Of a DNA stretch of 50,435 nt, positions 16,252 to 26,183 are shown in pieces. The stretch comes from Chloroflexota bacterium. GTDB taxonomy: Bacteria; Chloroflexota; Dehalococcoidia; UBA2979. The notes under the pieces are model-generated. The model did no database searches, was not told the DNA's origin, and was given only the letters and a program-made list of their open reading frames with translations. A program made the position numbers and the translations under genes. The stretch is from positions 1-50,435 of the forward strand of contig CANJBO010000012.1 in NCBI GenBank assembly GCA_947472995.1. The letters are read 5' to 3'. Position 1 is the first letter of the stretch. The number at the start of each line of letters is the position of its first letter.

Positions 16252-19200
16252 TCACCACCACCGGCTTCTCTTCCTGTGCCCCGGCCAGCGCGCGCTCCAT
16301 GAGCACGCGCTTGAAGTCCCGCGGCATGACCTTCTTGAACCGGGAGGCCGCCGCCGGCCAGTCGCGCAGCAGCCCCGCGGCCACCGTGCTCTCCGTGTAG
16401 TCCACGTGCCGTTCGAGGAGACCGCGCACCAGCTCGAGGTCCTCGGGCTCCTCGAGCGGGTCGAGGTCGATCATGTCCTTGTTGCAGCGCGTCGCGAAGT
16501 CGCCGTCCTCGTCGAGGACGTACGCGATGCCGCCGCTCATGCCGGCGCCGAAGTTGCGGCCGGTCTTGCCGATGATCACGACGCGGCCCCCGGTCATGTA
16601 CTCGCAGGCGTGGTCGCCCGTGCCCTCGACAACCGCCAGCGCGCCCGAGTTGCGGACGCAGAAGCGCTCGCCGGCCTTGCCGCGGAAGAACGCCGATCCG
16701 CTGGTGGCGCCGTACAGCGCGACGTTGCCGACGACGATGTTGTCCTCCGGGACGAAGGTCGAGGTCTTCGGCGGGTAGACGATCAGCTTGCCGCCGGAGA
16801 GCCCCTTGCCGGGGTAGTCGTTCGAGTCGCCCTCGATGCGCATGGTGATGCCGGCGGGAAGGAACGCGCCCCACGAGTTGCCCGCGGAGCCGGTGAAGCG
16901 GATGTCGATCGTGTCGTCCGGCAGGCCGGTGTTCGCGTACTTCCTCGTCACCTCGCTGCCGAGGATCGTGCCGACCGTGCGGTTCACGTTGCGGATCGGC
17001 ATCTCGATGACGACCGGCTCGCCGCGCTCGATGGCGGCGGCGGCCAGCGGCAGCAGCTGCTGGTCGAGCGCGCGGTCGAGGCCGTGGTCCTGCGTCTGCG
17101 TCTGGCGCACGCCGACCTCGGGGCCGACGTCGGGGCGGTACAGGATCGCGGAAAAGTCGAGGCCCTGCGCCTTCCAGTGGTCGACCGCGTCCTTCGTCTC
17201 GAGGAGGTCGGCGCGGCCGATCATGTCCTCGAACTTCCGGAAGCCGAGCTCCGCCATGTACTCGCGGATCTCCTCCGCGATGAAGCGGAAGAAGTTGACG
17301 ACGTGCTCCGCCTTGCCCGCGAACTGCTCGCGCAGCACCGGATTCTGCGTCGCGATGCCGACCGGACAGGTGTCCAGGTGGCAGACGCGCATCATCACGC
17401 AGCCCATGACCACCAGCGGCGCGGTCGCGAAGCCGAACTCCTCCGCGCCGAGCAGCGCGCCGATGATCACGTCGCGCCCGGTCTTCAGCTGGCCGTCCAC
17501 CTCGACGACGATGCGGTCGCGCAGGCCGTTCAGGACGAGCGTCTGCTGCGTCTCGGCGAGGCCGAGCTCCCACGGCAGGCCCGCGTGCTTCAACGACGTC
17601 AGCGGGCTCGCGCCCGTGCCCCCGTCGTAGCCGCTGATCAGGACGACGTCGGACTTCGCCTTCGCGACGCCCGCGGCGACCGTGCCCACGCCGACCTCGG
17701 CGACCAGCTTCACGCTGATGCGGGCGCGCGGGTTCGCGTTCTTCAGGTCGTGGATAAGCTGGGCAAGATCTTCGATGGAGTAGATGTCGTGGTGCGGGGG
17801 CGGGCTGATCAGGCCGACGCCTGCGGTCGCGTGACGCACCTCGGCGATCCAGGGGTAGACCTTCGAGCCGGGGAGCTGGCCGCCCTCGCCGGGCTTCGCG
17901 CCCTGCGCCATCTTGATCTGGATCTCGTCCGCGTTGACCAGGTACTCGCTGGTCACGCCGAAGCGCCCCGAGGCGACCTGCTTGATCGCGCTGCGGCGGA
18001 GGTCGCCGTTCGCGTCGGGTGTGAAGCGCCGTCGATCCTCGCCGCCCTCGCCGGTGTTGGACTTGCCGCCGATGCGGTTCATCGCGATCGCCAGTGTCTC
18101 GTGCGCCTCCGCGCTGATCGAGCCGTACGACATCGCGCCGGTCTTGAAGCGCTTGAACAGCGACTCGGCCGACTCGACCTCGTCGAGCGGGACGGGCGGG
18201 CCGACGGGCTTGAACTCGAAGAGGCCGCGCAGCGTCGCGAGGTGCGCGCTCTGCTCGTTCACCATCTTCGTGTACTCGCGGAAGATGTCGAACTGGCCGG
18301 TGCGCGTCGCGTGCTGGAGGCGGAACACCGTGTCCGGGTTGAACAGGTGGTACTCGCCGTCGCGACGCCACTGGTACTGGCCGCCCCACTCGAGGTCGTG
18401 ACGACCGCCCTCGCGGTCCGGGAACGCGCGCTCGTGGTGGACCAGCGTCTCCATCGCGACCTCGGTCAGGCCGATGCCGCCGACGCGCGAGGCCGTCTTC
18501 GTGAAGTAGCGGTCGACGAAGTCCTGCCCGAGGCCGATCGCCTCGAAGATCTGCGCGCCGCGGTAGGAGTGCACGGTGGAGATGCCCATCTTGGACATCA
18601 CCTTGACCACGCCCTTCTTGATCGCCTTCAGGTAGTGGTAGTGCGCGTCCTCCTCGGACAGGTCGTTCGGCACGTAGCCGTCCGCCTGGAGGCGCGAGAG
18701 CGACTCGAGCGCGAGGTACGGGTTGATCGCGCTGGCGCCGTAGCCGATGAGCAGCGCGAAGTGGTGCACCTCGCGCGGCTCGCCCGTCTCCAGGACGAGG
18801 CCGACCTGCGAGCGCTTGCGGCCACGCACGAGGTGGTTGTGCAGCGCACCGACCGCCATCAGCGCGGGGATCGGCGCGTTCGCCGCGTCCACGCCGCGGT
18901 CGGACAGCACGAGGATCTTCGCGCCGCTGCGGATCGCCGCGTCGGCGTCCGCGAACACGCGCTCGATCGCCGCCTCGAGGCCCGCCTCGCCGTCGGCGGC
19001 GGGGAAGAGCGTCGGGATCACGGCGGACTTCAGCGTCGGGTGGTCGCCCAGCGCGCGGACCTGCGCCATCTCGTCGTTGTCGAGGACCGGCGAGTCGAGC
19101 TTCACGAGGTGGACGTCCTCGAGGCCGGTGTTCAGGAGGTTCCCCTCCGGGCCGATCGCGGTGTACGCGGAGGTGACGAGCTCCTCGCGGATGGCGTCCA

Positions 19201-20803
19201 GCGGCGGGTTCGTGACCTGCGCGAACAGCTCCTGGAAGTAGTTGTAGAGCGGCTGCGCGCGGTTGGAGAGCACCGCCAGCGGCGTGTCCGAGCCCATCGA
19301 TCCGATCGATTCCTCGGAGTTGTTCACCATCGGGCCGAGGATGTACTTGAGGTCCTCCAGCGAGTAGCCGAAGGCGATCTGCTGCTCGCGGAGCCGCGGC
19401 TCGTCCGGCGCGGGCGCCGCCTGCCCGGCGGGCAGCGAGGACAGCGGGTGCAGGTGCTCGGCGTTCCACTCCGCGTATGGCTTCGAGGCGGCGAGGCCGC
19501 CCTTCAGCTCCGCGTCGTCGATGATCCGGCCCTCCTCGAGGCTGACGAGGAACATCTTCCCCGGCTCCAGGCGGCCCTTCAGCAGGACGTTCTCCGGGTC
19601 GACCGGCAGGACGCCGACCTCGGACGCCATGATCACCATGTCGTCCTTCGTCACGTAGAAGCGGGAGGGACGCAGGCCGTTGCGGTCGAGGACCGCGCCG
19701 ATGTTGCGGCCGTCGGTGAACGCCACGGAGGCCGGGCCATCCCACGGCTCCATGACGGTGGAGTGGTACTCGTAGAACGCCTGCTTCTCGGCGGACATGG
19801 ACTCGTGGCCGCTCCACGCCTCGGGGATCAGCATCATCATCGCGTGCGCGATCGGGCGCCCCGAGTTCACGAGCAGCTCGACCGCGTTGTCGAGGCACGC
19901 CGTGTCGGAGCCGTTCTCGTCGATGACCGGGACGATCTTCGACACGTCGTCGAACAGCGGCGACTCGAACAGCGCCTCGCGTGCGGTCATCCAGTTCACG
20001 TTGCCGCGCAGCGTGTTGATCTCGCCGTTGTGGGAGATCATCCGGTACGGGTGCGCGAGCTTCCACGACGGGAAGGTGTTGGTGCTGAAGCGCGAGTGGA
20101 ACATCGCCAGCGCGGAGACGACGCGCGGGTTCGCCAGCTCCGGGAAGTACTTCGCGAGCTGCGTCGCCGTGAGCATGCCCTTGTAGACAATGGTGCGCGA
20201 GGACAGCGACGTGAAGTAGACGTACTCGCTGCCGCGCAGGCCGGACCGCTCGATCGCCTTCTCGAAGCGCTTGCGGATCACCCAGAGCTTGCGCTCGAAC
20301 ACGTCGTCGTCGCCCTCGAGCTCCGCGTCGCGGCCGACGAACGCCTGGAAGATCGTCGGCTCCACCGCACGCGCCGAGGGGCCGACGTCGGCGGCGTCCG
20401 CGTCCGTGGGGACGACGCGCCAGCCGAGGAAGTGCTGTCCCTCTTCCTGCACGATGCTGCTGAACAGGCCGCGGATCTGGCGGCCGGTCGGCTCGTCCGG
20501 CGGGAGGAAGACCATGCCGACGCCGTACTGCCCGGCCTCCGGCAGCCGGATGCCCTGCGAGGTCAGCTCGTGGCGGAAGTACGCGTCCGGGATCTGGATC
20601 AGGATGCCGGCGCCGTCACCGGTGTTCGCCTCGGATCCCGAGGCGCCGCGGTGCTCGAGGTTGGCGAGCGCGGTCAGCCCGTCGCGCACGATCTGGTGCG
20701 ATCGCTTGCCTTTCAGCTGCACGATGAACCCCACACCACATGCGTCATGCTCGCGCTGTGGGTCGTAGAGTCCCTGAGCCTGCGGCGTGCCCGGCGCTAC
20801 CAT
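16244..20803 (-). CDS. gltB: Glutamate synthase large subunit
   Basis: The 1519-residue product has a class II amidotransferase domain with the catalytic Cys at residue 22 (DACGVGF; the preceding 21 residues are a propeptide). A central domain follows, then the FMN-binding synthase domain ([35 protein letters not shown]). The 3Fe-4S Cys group is [20 protein letters not shown], and a C-terminal GXGXG domain ([13 protein letters not shown]) ends it. The Cys is cleaved free to release ammonia from glutamine, which tunnels to the synthase site. Start at ATG 20803, with GGAG upstream, is preferred over an in-frame TTG at 20815. It partners gltD just downstream. The upstream region carries a -10 and phased direct repeats, suggesting nitrogen-responsive control. 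Confidence 0.95.
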   Translation of the reverse strand: MVAPGTPQAQGLYDPQREHDACGVGFIVQLKGKRSHQIVRDGLTALANLEHRGASGSEANTGDGAGILIQIPDAYFRHELTSQGIRLPEAGQYGVGMVFLPPDEPTGRQIRGLFSSIVQEEGQHFLGWRVVPTDADAADVGPSARAVEPTIFQAFVGRDAELEGDDDVFERKLWVIRKRFEKAIERSGLRGSEYVYFTSLSSRTIVYKGMLTATQLAKYFPELANPRVVSALAMFHSRFSTNTFPSWKLAHPYRMISHNGEINTLRGNVNWMTAREALFESPLFDDVSKIVPVIDENGSDTACLDNAVELLVNSGRPIAHAMMMLIPEAWSGHESMSAEKQAFYEYHSTVMEPWDGPASVAFTDGRNIGAVLDRNGLRPSRFYVTKDDMVIMASEVGVLPVDPENVLLKGRLEPGKMFLVSLEEGRIIDDAELKGGLAASKPYAEWNAEHLHPLSSLPAGQAAPAPDEPRLREQQIAFGYSLEDLKYILGPMVNNSEESIGSMGSDTPLAVLSNRAQPLYNYFQELFAQVTNPPLDAIREELVTSAYTAIGPEGNLLNTGLEDVHLVKLDSPVLDNDEMAQVRALGDHPTLKSAVIPTLFPAADGEAGLEAAIERVFADADAAIRSGAKILVLSDRGVDAANAPIPALMAVGALHNHLVRGRKRSQVGLVLETGEPREVHHFALLIGYGASAINPYLALESLSRLQADGYVPNDLSEEDAHYHYLKAIKKGVVKVMSKMGISTVHSYRGAQIFEAIGLGQDFVDRYFTKTASRVGGIGLTEVAMETLVHHERAFPDREGGRHDLEWGGQYQWRRDGEYHLFNPDTVFRLQHATRTGQFDIFREYTKMVNEQSAHLATLRGLFEFKPVGPPVPLDEVESAESLFKRFKTGAMSYGSISAEAHETLAIAMNRIGGKSNTGEGGEDRRRFTPDANGDLRRSAIKQVASGRFGVTSEYLVNADEIQIKMAQGAKPGEGGQLPGSKVYPWIAEVRHATAGVGLISPPPHHDIYSIEDLAQLIHDLKNANPRARISVKLVAEVGVGTVAAGVAKAKSDVVLISGYDGGTGASPLTSLKHAGLPWELGLAETQQTLVLNGLRDRIVVEVDGQLKTGRDVIIGALLGAEEFGFATAPLVVMGCVMMRVCHLDTCPVGIATQNPVLREQFAGKAEHVVNFFRFIAEEIREYMAELGFRKFEDMIGRADLLETKDAVDHWKAQGLDFSAILYRPDVGPEVGVRQTQTQDHGLDRALDQQLLPLAAAAIERGEPVVIEMPIRNVNRTVGTILGSEVTRKYANTGLPDDTIDIRFTGSAGNSWGAFLPAGITMRIEGDSNDYPGKGLSGGKLIVYPPKTSTFVPEDNIVVGNVALYGATSGSAFFRGKAGERFCVRNSGALAVVEGTGDHACEYMTGGRVVIIGKTGRNFGAGMSGGIAYVLDEDGDFATRCNKDMIDLDPLEEPEDLELVRGLLERHVDYTESTVAAGLLRDWPAAASRFKKVMPRDFKRVLMERALAGAQEEKPVVVNG

Positions 20804-20854
20804 CTGCCGCTCCAATTAATCAGCCCGCCCCGCCTGAAGGAGCGGAGACCCGAC

Positions 20855-20860
20855 ATCATA
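20855..20860 (-). promoter_or_regulatory. Probable -10 element of gltB
   Basis: TATGAT reads on the minus strand about 52 bases upstream of the gltB start. No good -35 lies 17 bases upstream, which fits an activator-dependent promoter. Confidence 0.5.
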
Positions 20861-20890
20861 GCGAAGGTCGTCTGACCGAGAGCGGACATC

Positions 20891-20933
20891 TTGCGCTTTT
20901 CGTCACAATCCTGCAAGACGGTCGTCACAATCC
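20891..20933 (-). promoter_or_regulatory. GlnR/OmpR-like phased direct repeats upstream of gltB
   Basis: On the minus strand GGATTGTGACGA occurs twice, 22 bases apart. In blocks of 5+6 this reads GTGAC-n6-CTTGC-n6-GTGAC-n6-CGCAA. That is the spacing of the actinobacterial GlnR box (GTnAC-n6-GAAAC repeated), with the a-sites matching but the b-sites not. It ends about 7 bases before the -35 position of the gltB promoter, as expected for an activator site. The binding protein is unknown. Confidence 0.5.
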
Positions 20934-20970
20934 CTCGAAACCACCCCGGAGCCAGATTCGAGTCCCCCGG

Positions 20971-22209
20971 CTACCCGAGTTCCACCTCGGGGCGCTCCTC
21001 CCAGACGACCTGCCGCGCGACGAGGTCATCGAGGCGGGCCGCGTCCAGTCCCAGCAGCTCGCCGAGCACCTCCCGGCTGTGCTGGCCCATGTCGGGCGCG
21101 GTGCCTCGGATGCCGCCCGGGGTCTCCGACAAGCGCACGGGGGTGTTCGTCAGCAGCACCTCGCCGAAGACGCGGTGCGGCACCGGCTGGAGCATGCCGC
21201 GCTCGTGGATCTGCGGCATCTCCGCGACCTGCGCGATGTTGTTGAGCGGGCCGGACGGGATGTCGAAGCGCTCGAACGCCGCCAGCCACTCGGCGGTCGG
21301 CTTCGTCATGAACGCCGCGTTGAGGATCGGCTCCAGCTCCGCGTGGTTCCTCGACCGCGCGGCGGCGGTCTCGAAGCGCGGGTCGTCGATCATCTCGATG
21401 ATGCCGAGCTCGGAGCAGAGGTACGCCCACTGGTTCGGCACGCCCCACGACAGCGCGAGGACGAGGTGGCCGTCCTGCGTCGGAAACGCCTGGAACGGCA
21501 CCGCCGAGGGGTGCCGCGTGCCCATGCGTTCGGGCAGCTCGCCCGTGAGGTGGTAGCGCATGAACGCGTTCTCCTGCAGCGCGACCTGGCAGTCGAGCAT
21601 GGAGATGTCGAGCAGCTGTCCGCGGCCGGAGCGGTCGCGCTCGTGCAGCGCGGAGAGAATGCCGACCGCGCAGTAGAGGCCGGCGGTGAGGTCACCGAGC
21701 GAGAGCCCCGGCCGCACCGGCCCGCCGCCGGGCTCGCCGGTGACGGACATGACGCCGCCCGCGCCCTGGATGATCACGTCGAGCGCGGGCTTCGTGCGCA
21801 GCGGACCGGTCTGCCCGTAGCCGGAGATCGCCGCGTAGATCAGCCGAGGGTTCACCGCGGCGAGTGCCTCGTACCCCAGCCCGAGCGCGTCCATGCTGCC
21901 GGGCGTGAAGTTCTCCACCAGCACGTCGAACTGCGGGATCAGCTGGAGGAACAGCGACTTGCCCTCCTCCTGCCGCAGGTCGAGGGAGACGGACCGCTTG
22001 CCGCGGTTGATCGAGAAGAAGTACCCCGACTCGCCCTCGATGATCGGACCGGTGGTGCGCGAGACGTCGCCGTACGGCGGCCGCTCCAGCTTCACGACGT
22101 CCGCGCCGAGGTCGGCGAGCGTCACCGTGCAGAACGGGCCGGAGAGCACCCAGGTGAGGTCAAGCACGCGGACGTCGCGCAGCGGTCCGGTGGTCGGCAG
22201 TGGCGGCAT
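20971..22209 (-). CDS. CaiB/BaiF CoA-transferase family protein (class III)
   Basis: The 412-residue product fits class III CoA transferases. It has LRDVRVLDLTWVLSGPF, LADLGADVVKLERPPYGD, FFSINRGKRSVSLDLR, ISGYGQTGPLRTKPALDVIIQGAGG with the catalytic Asp, and SLGDLTAGLYCAVGIL. These enzymes transfer CoA between carboxylic acids through an enzyme-bound anhydride/thioester at that Asp, and act in carnitine, oxalate, bile-acid or aromatic acid metabolism. The substrate cannot be read. Start at 22209: GGGAGGA upstream. It is divergent from the M20 peptidase gene and upstream of gltB on the same strand, with a 167-base gap that holds the gltB promoter. Confidence 0.9.
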   Translation of the reverse strand: MPPLPTTGPLRDVRVLDLTWVLSGPFCTVTLADLGADVVKLERPPYGDVSRTTGPIIEGESGYFFSINRGKRSVSLDLRQEEGKSLFLQLIPQFDVLVENFTPGSMDALGLGYEALAAVNPRLIYAAISGYGQTGPLRTKPALDVIIQGAGGVMSVTGEPGGGPVRPGLSLGDLTAGLYCAVGILSALHERDRSGRGQLLDISMLDCQVALQENAFMRYHLTGELPERMGTRHPSAVPFQAFPTQDGHLVLALSWGVPNQWAYLCSELGIIEMIDDPRFETAAARSRNHAELEPILNAAFMTKPTAEWLAAFERFDIPSGPLNNIAQVAEMPQIHERGMLQPVPHRVFGEVLLTNTPVRLSETPGGIRGTAPDMGQHSREVLGELLGLDAARLDDLVARQVVWEERPEVELG

Positions 22210-22434
22210 CGCAGTCCTCCCGCGTCTCAGGAGCACGGACTATCGCACCGAACGACGCCGATCGTCACCCACGCGCCACGCAGACCGCGCGCGAGTGCAC
22301 ACCCGCGGGCGCCTCGGTTTGACACGCTCTCCGAGGAGCCGCTAATGATGCGGCGGACGACCCCGGGCGACGCGACATCGCGTGGCCCGTCGAGCAGGCC
22401 GACGTCATCGCGACGCGGCAAGCAGGGGGATGGC

Positions 22435-23748
22435 GTGACGACGACGTCGACCATCGACTGGAATGCGTGGACGGAGCAGGCCACCGAGTGGCTGTCCGAG
22501 TTCATCCGCATCGACACGGTGAACCCGCCCGGCAACGAATCGCGCGCCTGCGACTGGCTCGGGCGCATCCTCGACGCCGAGGGCATCCCGTACCAGACCT
22601 ACGACCCCGGCAACGGACGCCCCTCGCTCGTCGCGCGCCTCCAGGGCGACGGGTCGCGCGGCAAGGCGCTGATCCTGCTCAGCCACACCGACGTCGTCCC
22701 GTTCGAGCGCGAGGAGTGGACGGTGGAGCCCCTGGGCGGCGAGGTGCGTGACGGCTACGTCTGGGGCCGCGGCGCGCTGGACATGAAGGGGCAGGGGATC
22801 ATGGAGCTGATCACCTTCCTCATCCACCACCGCCAGCGTCTCCCGCTCACGCGCGACCTCGTCCTGATGGCCGTGGCCGACGAGGAGGCCGGCTCGACCT
22901 ACGGCGTCGAGTTCCTCGACCGCGAGCACCCCGAGATCCTCGACTGCGAGTACGTGATCAACGAGGGCGGCGGGGGCTCGACGGAGGCGCTGGGCGTCGA
23001 GCGCACGACGATGAACATCGGCGTGTCGGAGAAGGGCCCGATGTGGCTCACGCTGCACGCGCACGGCCGTCCCGGCCACGGCTCCGTGCCGCACGACGAC
23101 AACGCCGCGGACCACCTAGTCCGCGCGCTGCACCGCGTGCTGTCGTGGCAGCGCCCGCACGTCGTGACGCCCGAGATCCAGGAGTACTTCGACCAACTGC
23201 ACGCGGCAGGCATCCTCGACCGCGCGCCGACGAAGAGCGTGCTCGCGGAGATCGCCGAGGACAACGCGCGGCTGAAGTCGCTCCAGACGAACTCGATCTC
23301 GTTGACCACGCTCACCGCCGGCGTGAAGCACAACGTCATCCCCGCGCACGCGCAGGCGACGATCGACTGCCGCCTCGTGCCGGGCTACGACGCCGAGCGG
23401 TTCATCGAGGAGCTGACGGCGGTCATCGACGATCCGCGGATCACGATCGAGCGCGTGTTCGTCGCCTCGACGCCGACGACGTCGCACCACACGGAGCTGT
23501 ACGACGTGATGGTGCGCGAGACGAAGCGGATCGTGGAGGACGCGCTCGTGCTGCCCAGCGTGTCGACGGGCTTCACCGACTCGCGCGTGTTCCGTCGGCG
23601 CGGCGTGGCTGCCTACGGCTTCGTGCCGACGATCACCGGCCCGTCCGAGCAGGGCCGCGTCCACGGCAATGACGAGCGCATCTCGATCGAGAACCTGCGC
23701 ACCGGCACCCAGATCATGCACGCCGTCGTCCGCGGCATCTGCGGCTAG
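22435..23748 (+). CDS. M20 family metallopeptidase (ArgE/DapE-like)
   Basis: The 437-residue product shows the M20 set: FIRIDTVNPPGNE, LILLSHTDVVPFE (metal His and Asp), GRGALDMKGQG (bridging Asp), AVADEEAG (catalytic Glu), VINEGGG and a dimerisation domain (HAHGRPGHGSVPH). The last metal His lies in GRVHGNDERISIENL. These are zinc-dependent amidohydrolases cleaving acylated amino acids or dipeptides; the substrate is uncertain. The start is placed at GTG 22435, which follows an AGGGGG tract. An ATG at 22345 opens the frame earlier, but the extra 30 residues look non-coding. Confidence 0.85.
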   Translation: MTTTSTIDWNAWTEQATEWLSEFIRIDTVNPPGNESRACDWLGRILDAEGIPYQTYDPGNGRPSLVARLQGDGSRGKALILLSHTDVVPFEREEWTVEPLGGEVRDGYVWGRGALDMKGQGIMELITFLIHHRQRLPLTRDLVLMAVADEEAGSTYGVEFLDREHPEILDCEYVINEGGGGSTEALGVERTTMNIGVSEKGPMWLTLHAHGRPGHGSVPHDDNAADHLVRALHRVLSWQRPHVVTPEIQEYFDQLHAAGILDRAPTKSVLAEIAEDNARLKSLQTNSISLTTLTAGVKHNVIPAHAQATIDCRLVPGYDAERFIEELTAVIDDPRITIERVFVASTPTTSHHTELYDVMVRETKRIVEDALVLPSVSTGFTDSRVFRRRGVAAYGFVPTITGPSEQGRVHGNDERISIENLRTGTQIMHAVVRGICG

Positions 23749-23812
23749 TCTGTCACGTCGAGGCACAGCGGGGGCAAGCGTCGATGAGGACGAGCGTCGT
23801 CAACGTGCTGAC

Positions 23813-23882
23813 GTGGGCGGCCCACCCCTGCCCCTCCCGGCGCGGGAGGGGTTGAGATTCGAAGGGGCTTCGCCCCTTCGAA
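23813..23882 (+). repeat. Dispersed double-hairpin repeat, copy A
   Basis: The element begins with a GTGGGC-G-GCCCAC palindrome. It then has a 9-bp hairpin (23831-23839 with 23843-23851, CCCCTCCCG core) and an 11-bp hairpin (23858-23868 with 23872-23882, GAAGGGGC core). Copy B at 40995-41070 is nearly identical in the opposite orientation. Confidence 0.8.
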
Positions 23883-24117
23883 CATCCTTGGACTAGGACG
23901 GGACTAGCGTGGAGAGCATGCTCGGGTGCGGCCAGTCGCCCCAGCTCGCGAAGAGGAAGCGGCGTCCTCGACGCGACGCGCGACGATGATTCGAGAATCA
24001 GACCTCGGACGCGGACGCCAACCACGCCTCGCGCTCGCAGTACGAGAGATGAGGCTGGCGCTACCCGGCGGAGCCAACAGCGTTGTGAGCGCTTCCGAAT
24101 CCAAGCGGGGCAAAGCG

Positions 24118-24190
24118 CTGATGGGGTGCAACCCCATCAGAAACCAATCCCCTTCCCGCGCAGGGAAGGGGCAGGGGATGGGCGCCCATC
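24118..24190 (-). repeat. Dispersed double-hairpin repeat, variant copy C
   Basis: In the opposite orientation to copy A, it has a 10-bp hairpin (24118-24127 with 24131-24140, GATGGGGT core) and a 9-bp hairpin (24149-24157 with 24163-24171, CCCCTTCCC core), followed by the same CAGGGG and GGGC/GCCC end. The second hairpin keeps its shape but not its bases relative to copy A. Confidence 0.65.
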
Positions 24191-24256
24191 GAGTGCACCT
24201 CGACGGCATTCGCCCAGCCACGACGCTCCGGGCTCCCAGCCCGCGACACGCCTCGG

Positions 24257-25174
24257 CTACTGCTTCACCCGGTCGACGAGGTAGCGCGCGAGCTCGGCGC
24301 CGCCCGGCGCGTTCGGGTCGTCCTTGAAGGGCGCGAGCGCGCGGAAGACGTCGGCAGCCGCGGCCGGGACGCCCGAGGGGAGGCCGGCGTCCTCGAACGT
24401 GCGCACGATCTCGTCCATCTCGCCGATCCAGCGCCAGGCCTTCGCGGCCGACTCGCCGAGGTTCGCCGAGCGGTCGATGAGCGCCGGCTGCGAGTTCGCC
24501 CACTCGGCGAAGAGCGCGCCGTGGACGCCCGACTCCAGCGCGAGCGCCTCGATCGCGACGAGCAGCGCGCTCGTCCCCTTCGTCCACGCGGCGTACGCCA
24601 TCTTCAGCGCGGAGGCCGACCCGACCGGCCCCTCGAGGACGATCACCTCGAGCGGACCGCCCGCGAGCATGCGCGCGGCGCGCTGCGCCTCGGCGCCCGA
24701 CAGGTAGAGCCGCGCGGCGCCGGGTCGCGTCGGCGGGCCGCCGATGATGCCGCCATCGACGAAGTCGGCGCCCGTCTGCTCGATGCGTTCGGCGATGCGG
24801 ATCGCCGTGGACGGCGCGATCGCGTTGGCGTCGAGGTACAGCCGGTTATAGCCGAGGTTCGCGATATCCTCGGCGACCTCCTCGGCGGCGTCCGGCGGGC
24901 AGACCGAGAGGATCATCTCGGCGCGGTTCACGAGGCCGTTGATCCAGCCGGCGTCCTTCAGCCCGGCCGCCTCGGCGCGCTGGATCGTCGCCTCGCTGCG
25001 CCCCTCCGAGGTCCACAGCACCTCCGCCCCCGCCGCGATGCACGAGGCGCCGACGGCCGCCCCCATCTGCCCGGGGTGCACGAGCCCGATCGTCGCGTGC
25101 GCCGCGGTCTCCGGCGTGGAGACGCCGTACCAGCGCAGCTCGGAGTCGGGCGGGAAGTTCAGCGGGTCGGCCAT
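24257..25174 (-). CDS. NAD(P)-binding beta-hydroxyacid dehydrogenase-like protein (6PGDH N-domain, DUF1932-type C-domain)
   Basis: The 305-residue product starts with a Rossmann segment, IGLVHPGQMGAAVGAS, where GLGxMG is normal for hydroxyisobutyrate/6-phosphogluconate dehydrogenases and here reads GLVHPGQMG. It continues with DANAIAPST and FVDGGIIGGPPTRPG. The C-terminal helical part (KMAYAAWTKGTSALL onward, with the conserved Lys) resembles the DUF1932 dehydrogenase-like domain. It probably oxidises or reduces a beta-hydroxy acid with NAD(P); the substrate is unknown. Start at 25174: GAGGACG upstream. It is divergent from the GNAT gene, with 85 bases between. Confidence 0.75.
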   Translation of the reverse strand: MADPLNFPPDSELRWYGVSTPETAAHATIGLVHPGQMGAAVGASCIAAGAEVLWTSEGRSEATIQRAEAAGLKDAGWINGLVNRAEMILSVCPPDAAEEVAEDIANLGYNRLYLDANAIAPSTAIRIAERIEQTGADFVDGGIIGGPPTRPGAARLYLSGAEAQRAARMLAGGPLEVIVLEGPVGSASALKMAYAAWTKGTSALLVAIEALALESGVHGALFAEWANSQPALIDRSANLGESAAKAWRWIGEMDEIVRTFEDAGLPSGVPAAAADVFRALAPFKDDPNAPGGAELARYLVDRVKQ

Positions 25175-25259
25175 GCGTCGTCCTCGTGGCTGCTCGGTGC
25201 GGGGCTGCACCCAGTATCCGCCCGTAAGATGCTGGCGCGCACGCCCCGAGGAGGCCTCG

Positions 25260-25712
25260 ATGACGAGAGCCGAGTTCACGCTCCGCACCCCGACCGCCGA
25301 CGACCTCCCGGCGCTGTTCGAGGTCTACGCCGCCGCGATGAGCGGCTACGTCCGGCAGACGTTCGGCACGTGGGATGAGGACGAACGTCGGCGTGAGTTC
25401 TATGCCGGGTTCCCGCTTGACCGCGCGATGGTGATTCTCTTGCGCGACGAGGTGGTGGGCGGCGTCGACATGGAGCGGCGAGCGGACTGCTGGTCGCTGA
25501 ACAACATCGAGATCGCGCCGGGGTGGCAGGGGCGCGGCATCGGCACCGCGCTGATCGAGGATCTCCTCGCTCGCGCCCGCGCGGAGTCGCTGCCTGTTGA
25601 GCTCGAGGTGTACCGGGTGAACCACGCGCGACGCCTGTACGAGCGCCTCGGCTTCGTCGAGGTGGGCGAGACGGCGACGCACATCCTGATGCGCGCGACC
25701 CTGACGCGCTAG
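25260..25712 (+). CDS. GNAT family N-acetyltransferase
   Basis: The 150-residue product is one GNAT domain: FTLRTPTADDLPALFEVY at the first strand and helix, IEIAPGWQGRGIGTALIEDLL as the acetyl-CoA pyrophosphate loop, and NHARRLYERLGFVEVGE near the end. It would acetylate an amine or an N-terminus using acetyl-CoA; the substrate is unknown. GAGGAGG lies at good spacing before ATG 25260. The stop codon overlaps by four bases the convergent gene that ends at 25709. Confidence 0.85.
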   Translation: MTRAEFTLRTPTADDLPALFEVYAAAMSGYVRQTFGTWDEDERRREFYAGFPLDRAMVILLRDEVVGGVDMERRADCWSLNNIEIAPGWQGRGIGTALIEDLLARARAESLPVELEVYRVNHARRLYERLGFVEVGETATHILMRATLTR

Positions 25713-26176
25713 CTCGGGACGACGCGCCAGACCTCGATCGGCAGCGTCGCGAGGAGGTGCGCGTCGCTGGAGACCTGCACCTCGTGCGGGCCGGTGGTCG
25801 TGAACTCGAGGTTCACGAGGTCGACGAGCAGGCTGGCGCCGTCGAGGCGGCGGCCGGGAGCGGCCTCGACGTTGAAGAGGCCGTCGACGGGCGTCAGCAC
25901 GTCGCGGCCGTCGGCGTCCACCATGCGCACGCGGAACGGGAACGAGGAGCCGCCGGCGTCCTCGAACACGAGGCGCGCGACGAGCGCGAGTCGCGGGTGC
26001 GTCGCCGGCAGCGTCGAGACGCCGAGGTGGTCGATGCCGATGCCGAGCGCGTTCACCTTGCCGCCGTGCTCGGTGGCGGCGTCGCAGAGGAAGGCGTACT
26101 CGACGCGCATCGAGGGCGGCGCGTCCGCCTCGTCGCGCTCGTCGTCGCCCCCGTCGTGACGCGGATCGCTCGTCAT
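25709..26176 (-). CDS. DUF6941-like protein of unknown function
   Basis: The 155-residue product begins with an acidic N-terminal tail (DPRHDGGDDERDEADAPPS), followed by EYAFLCDAATEHGGKVNALGIG, a pattern I associate with the poorly characterised DUF6941 group. The rest has a beta-sandwich look (RLALVARLVFEDAG, FPFRVRMVDADG, GPHEVQVSSDAHLLA). No catalytic motif is visible. The ATG at 26176 lies 8 bases after the stop of the TlpA gene on the same strand, so it is likely the last gene of that operon. A second ATG at 26110 would remove the acidic tail. Confidence 0.55.
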   Translation of the reverse strand: MTSDPRHDGGDDERDEADAPPSMRVEYAFLCDAATEHGGKVNALGIGIDHLGVSTLPATHPRLALVARLVFEDAGGSSFPFRVRMVDADGRDVLTPVDGLFNVEAAPGRRLDGASLLVDLVNLEFTTTGPHEVQVSSDAHLLATLPIEVWRVVPS

Positions 26177-26183
26177 GCGCGGG

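Larger units (their letters stand above)
23749..24256. other. 508-base gene-free region carrying two hairpin-repeat copies
   Basis: No convincing gene was found in this stretch. It holds two members of the dispersed double-hairpin repeat in opposite orientation (23813-23882 and 24118-24190). Between them, about 235 bases have open frames without ribosome sites or recognisable similarity; they may be the remains of a lost gene. Confidence 0.5.

Noticed and set aside
16134-20066. Another long minus-strand frame inside gltB
   Set aside because: It overlaps gltB in a shifted frame and is low in hydrophobic residues and rich in Arg/Pro/Gly, typical of a shadow frame.
16061-20875. A very long plus-strand open frame of about 1600 codons across gltD and gltB
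   Set aside because: It runs antisense to two textbook genes. Its composition (Arg, Val, Asp, Leu, Ala-rich) is what GC-rich antisense frames give, and it has no recognisable motif.
23904-24587. Minus-strand frame extending across the gene-free region into the dehydrogenase-like gene
   Set aside because: It is out of frame with the real gene and lacks a proper start; the region is better explained by repeats.
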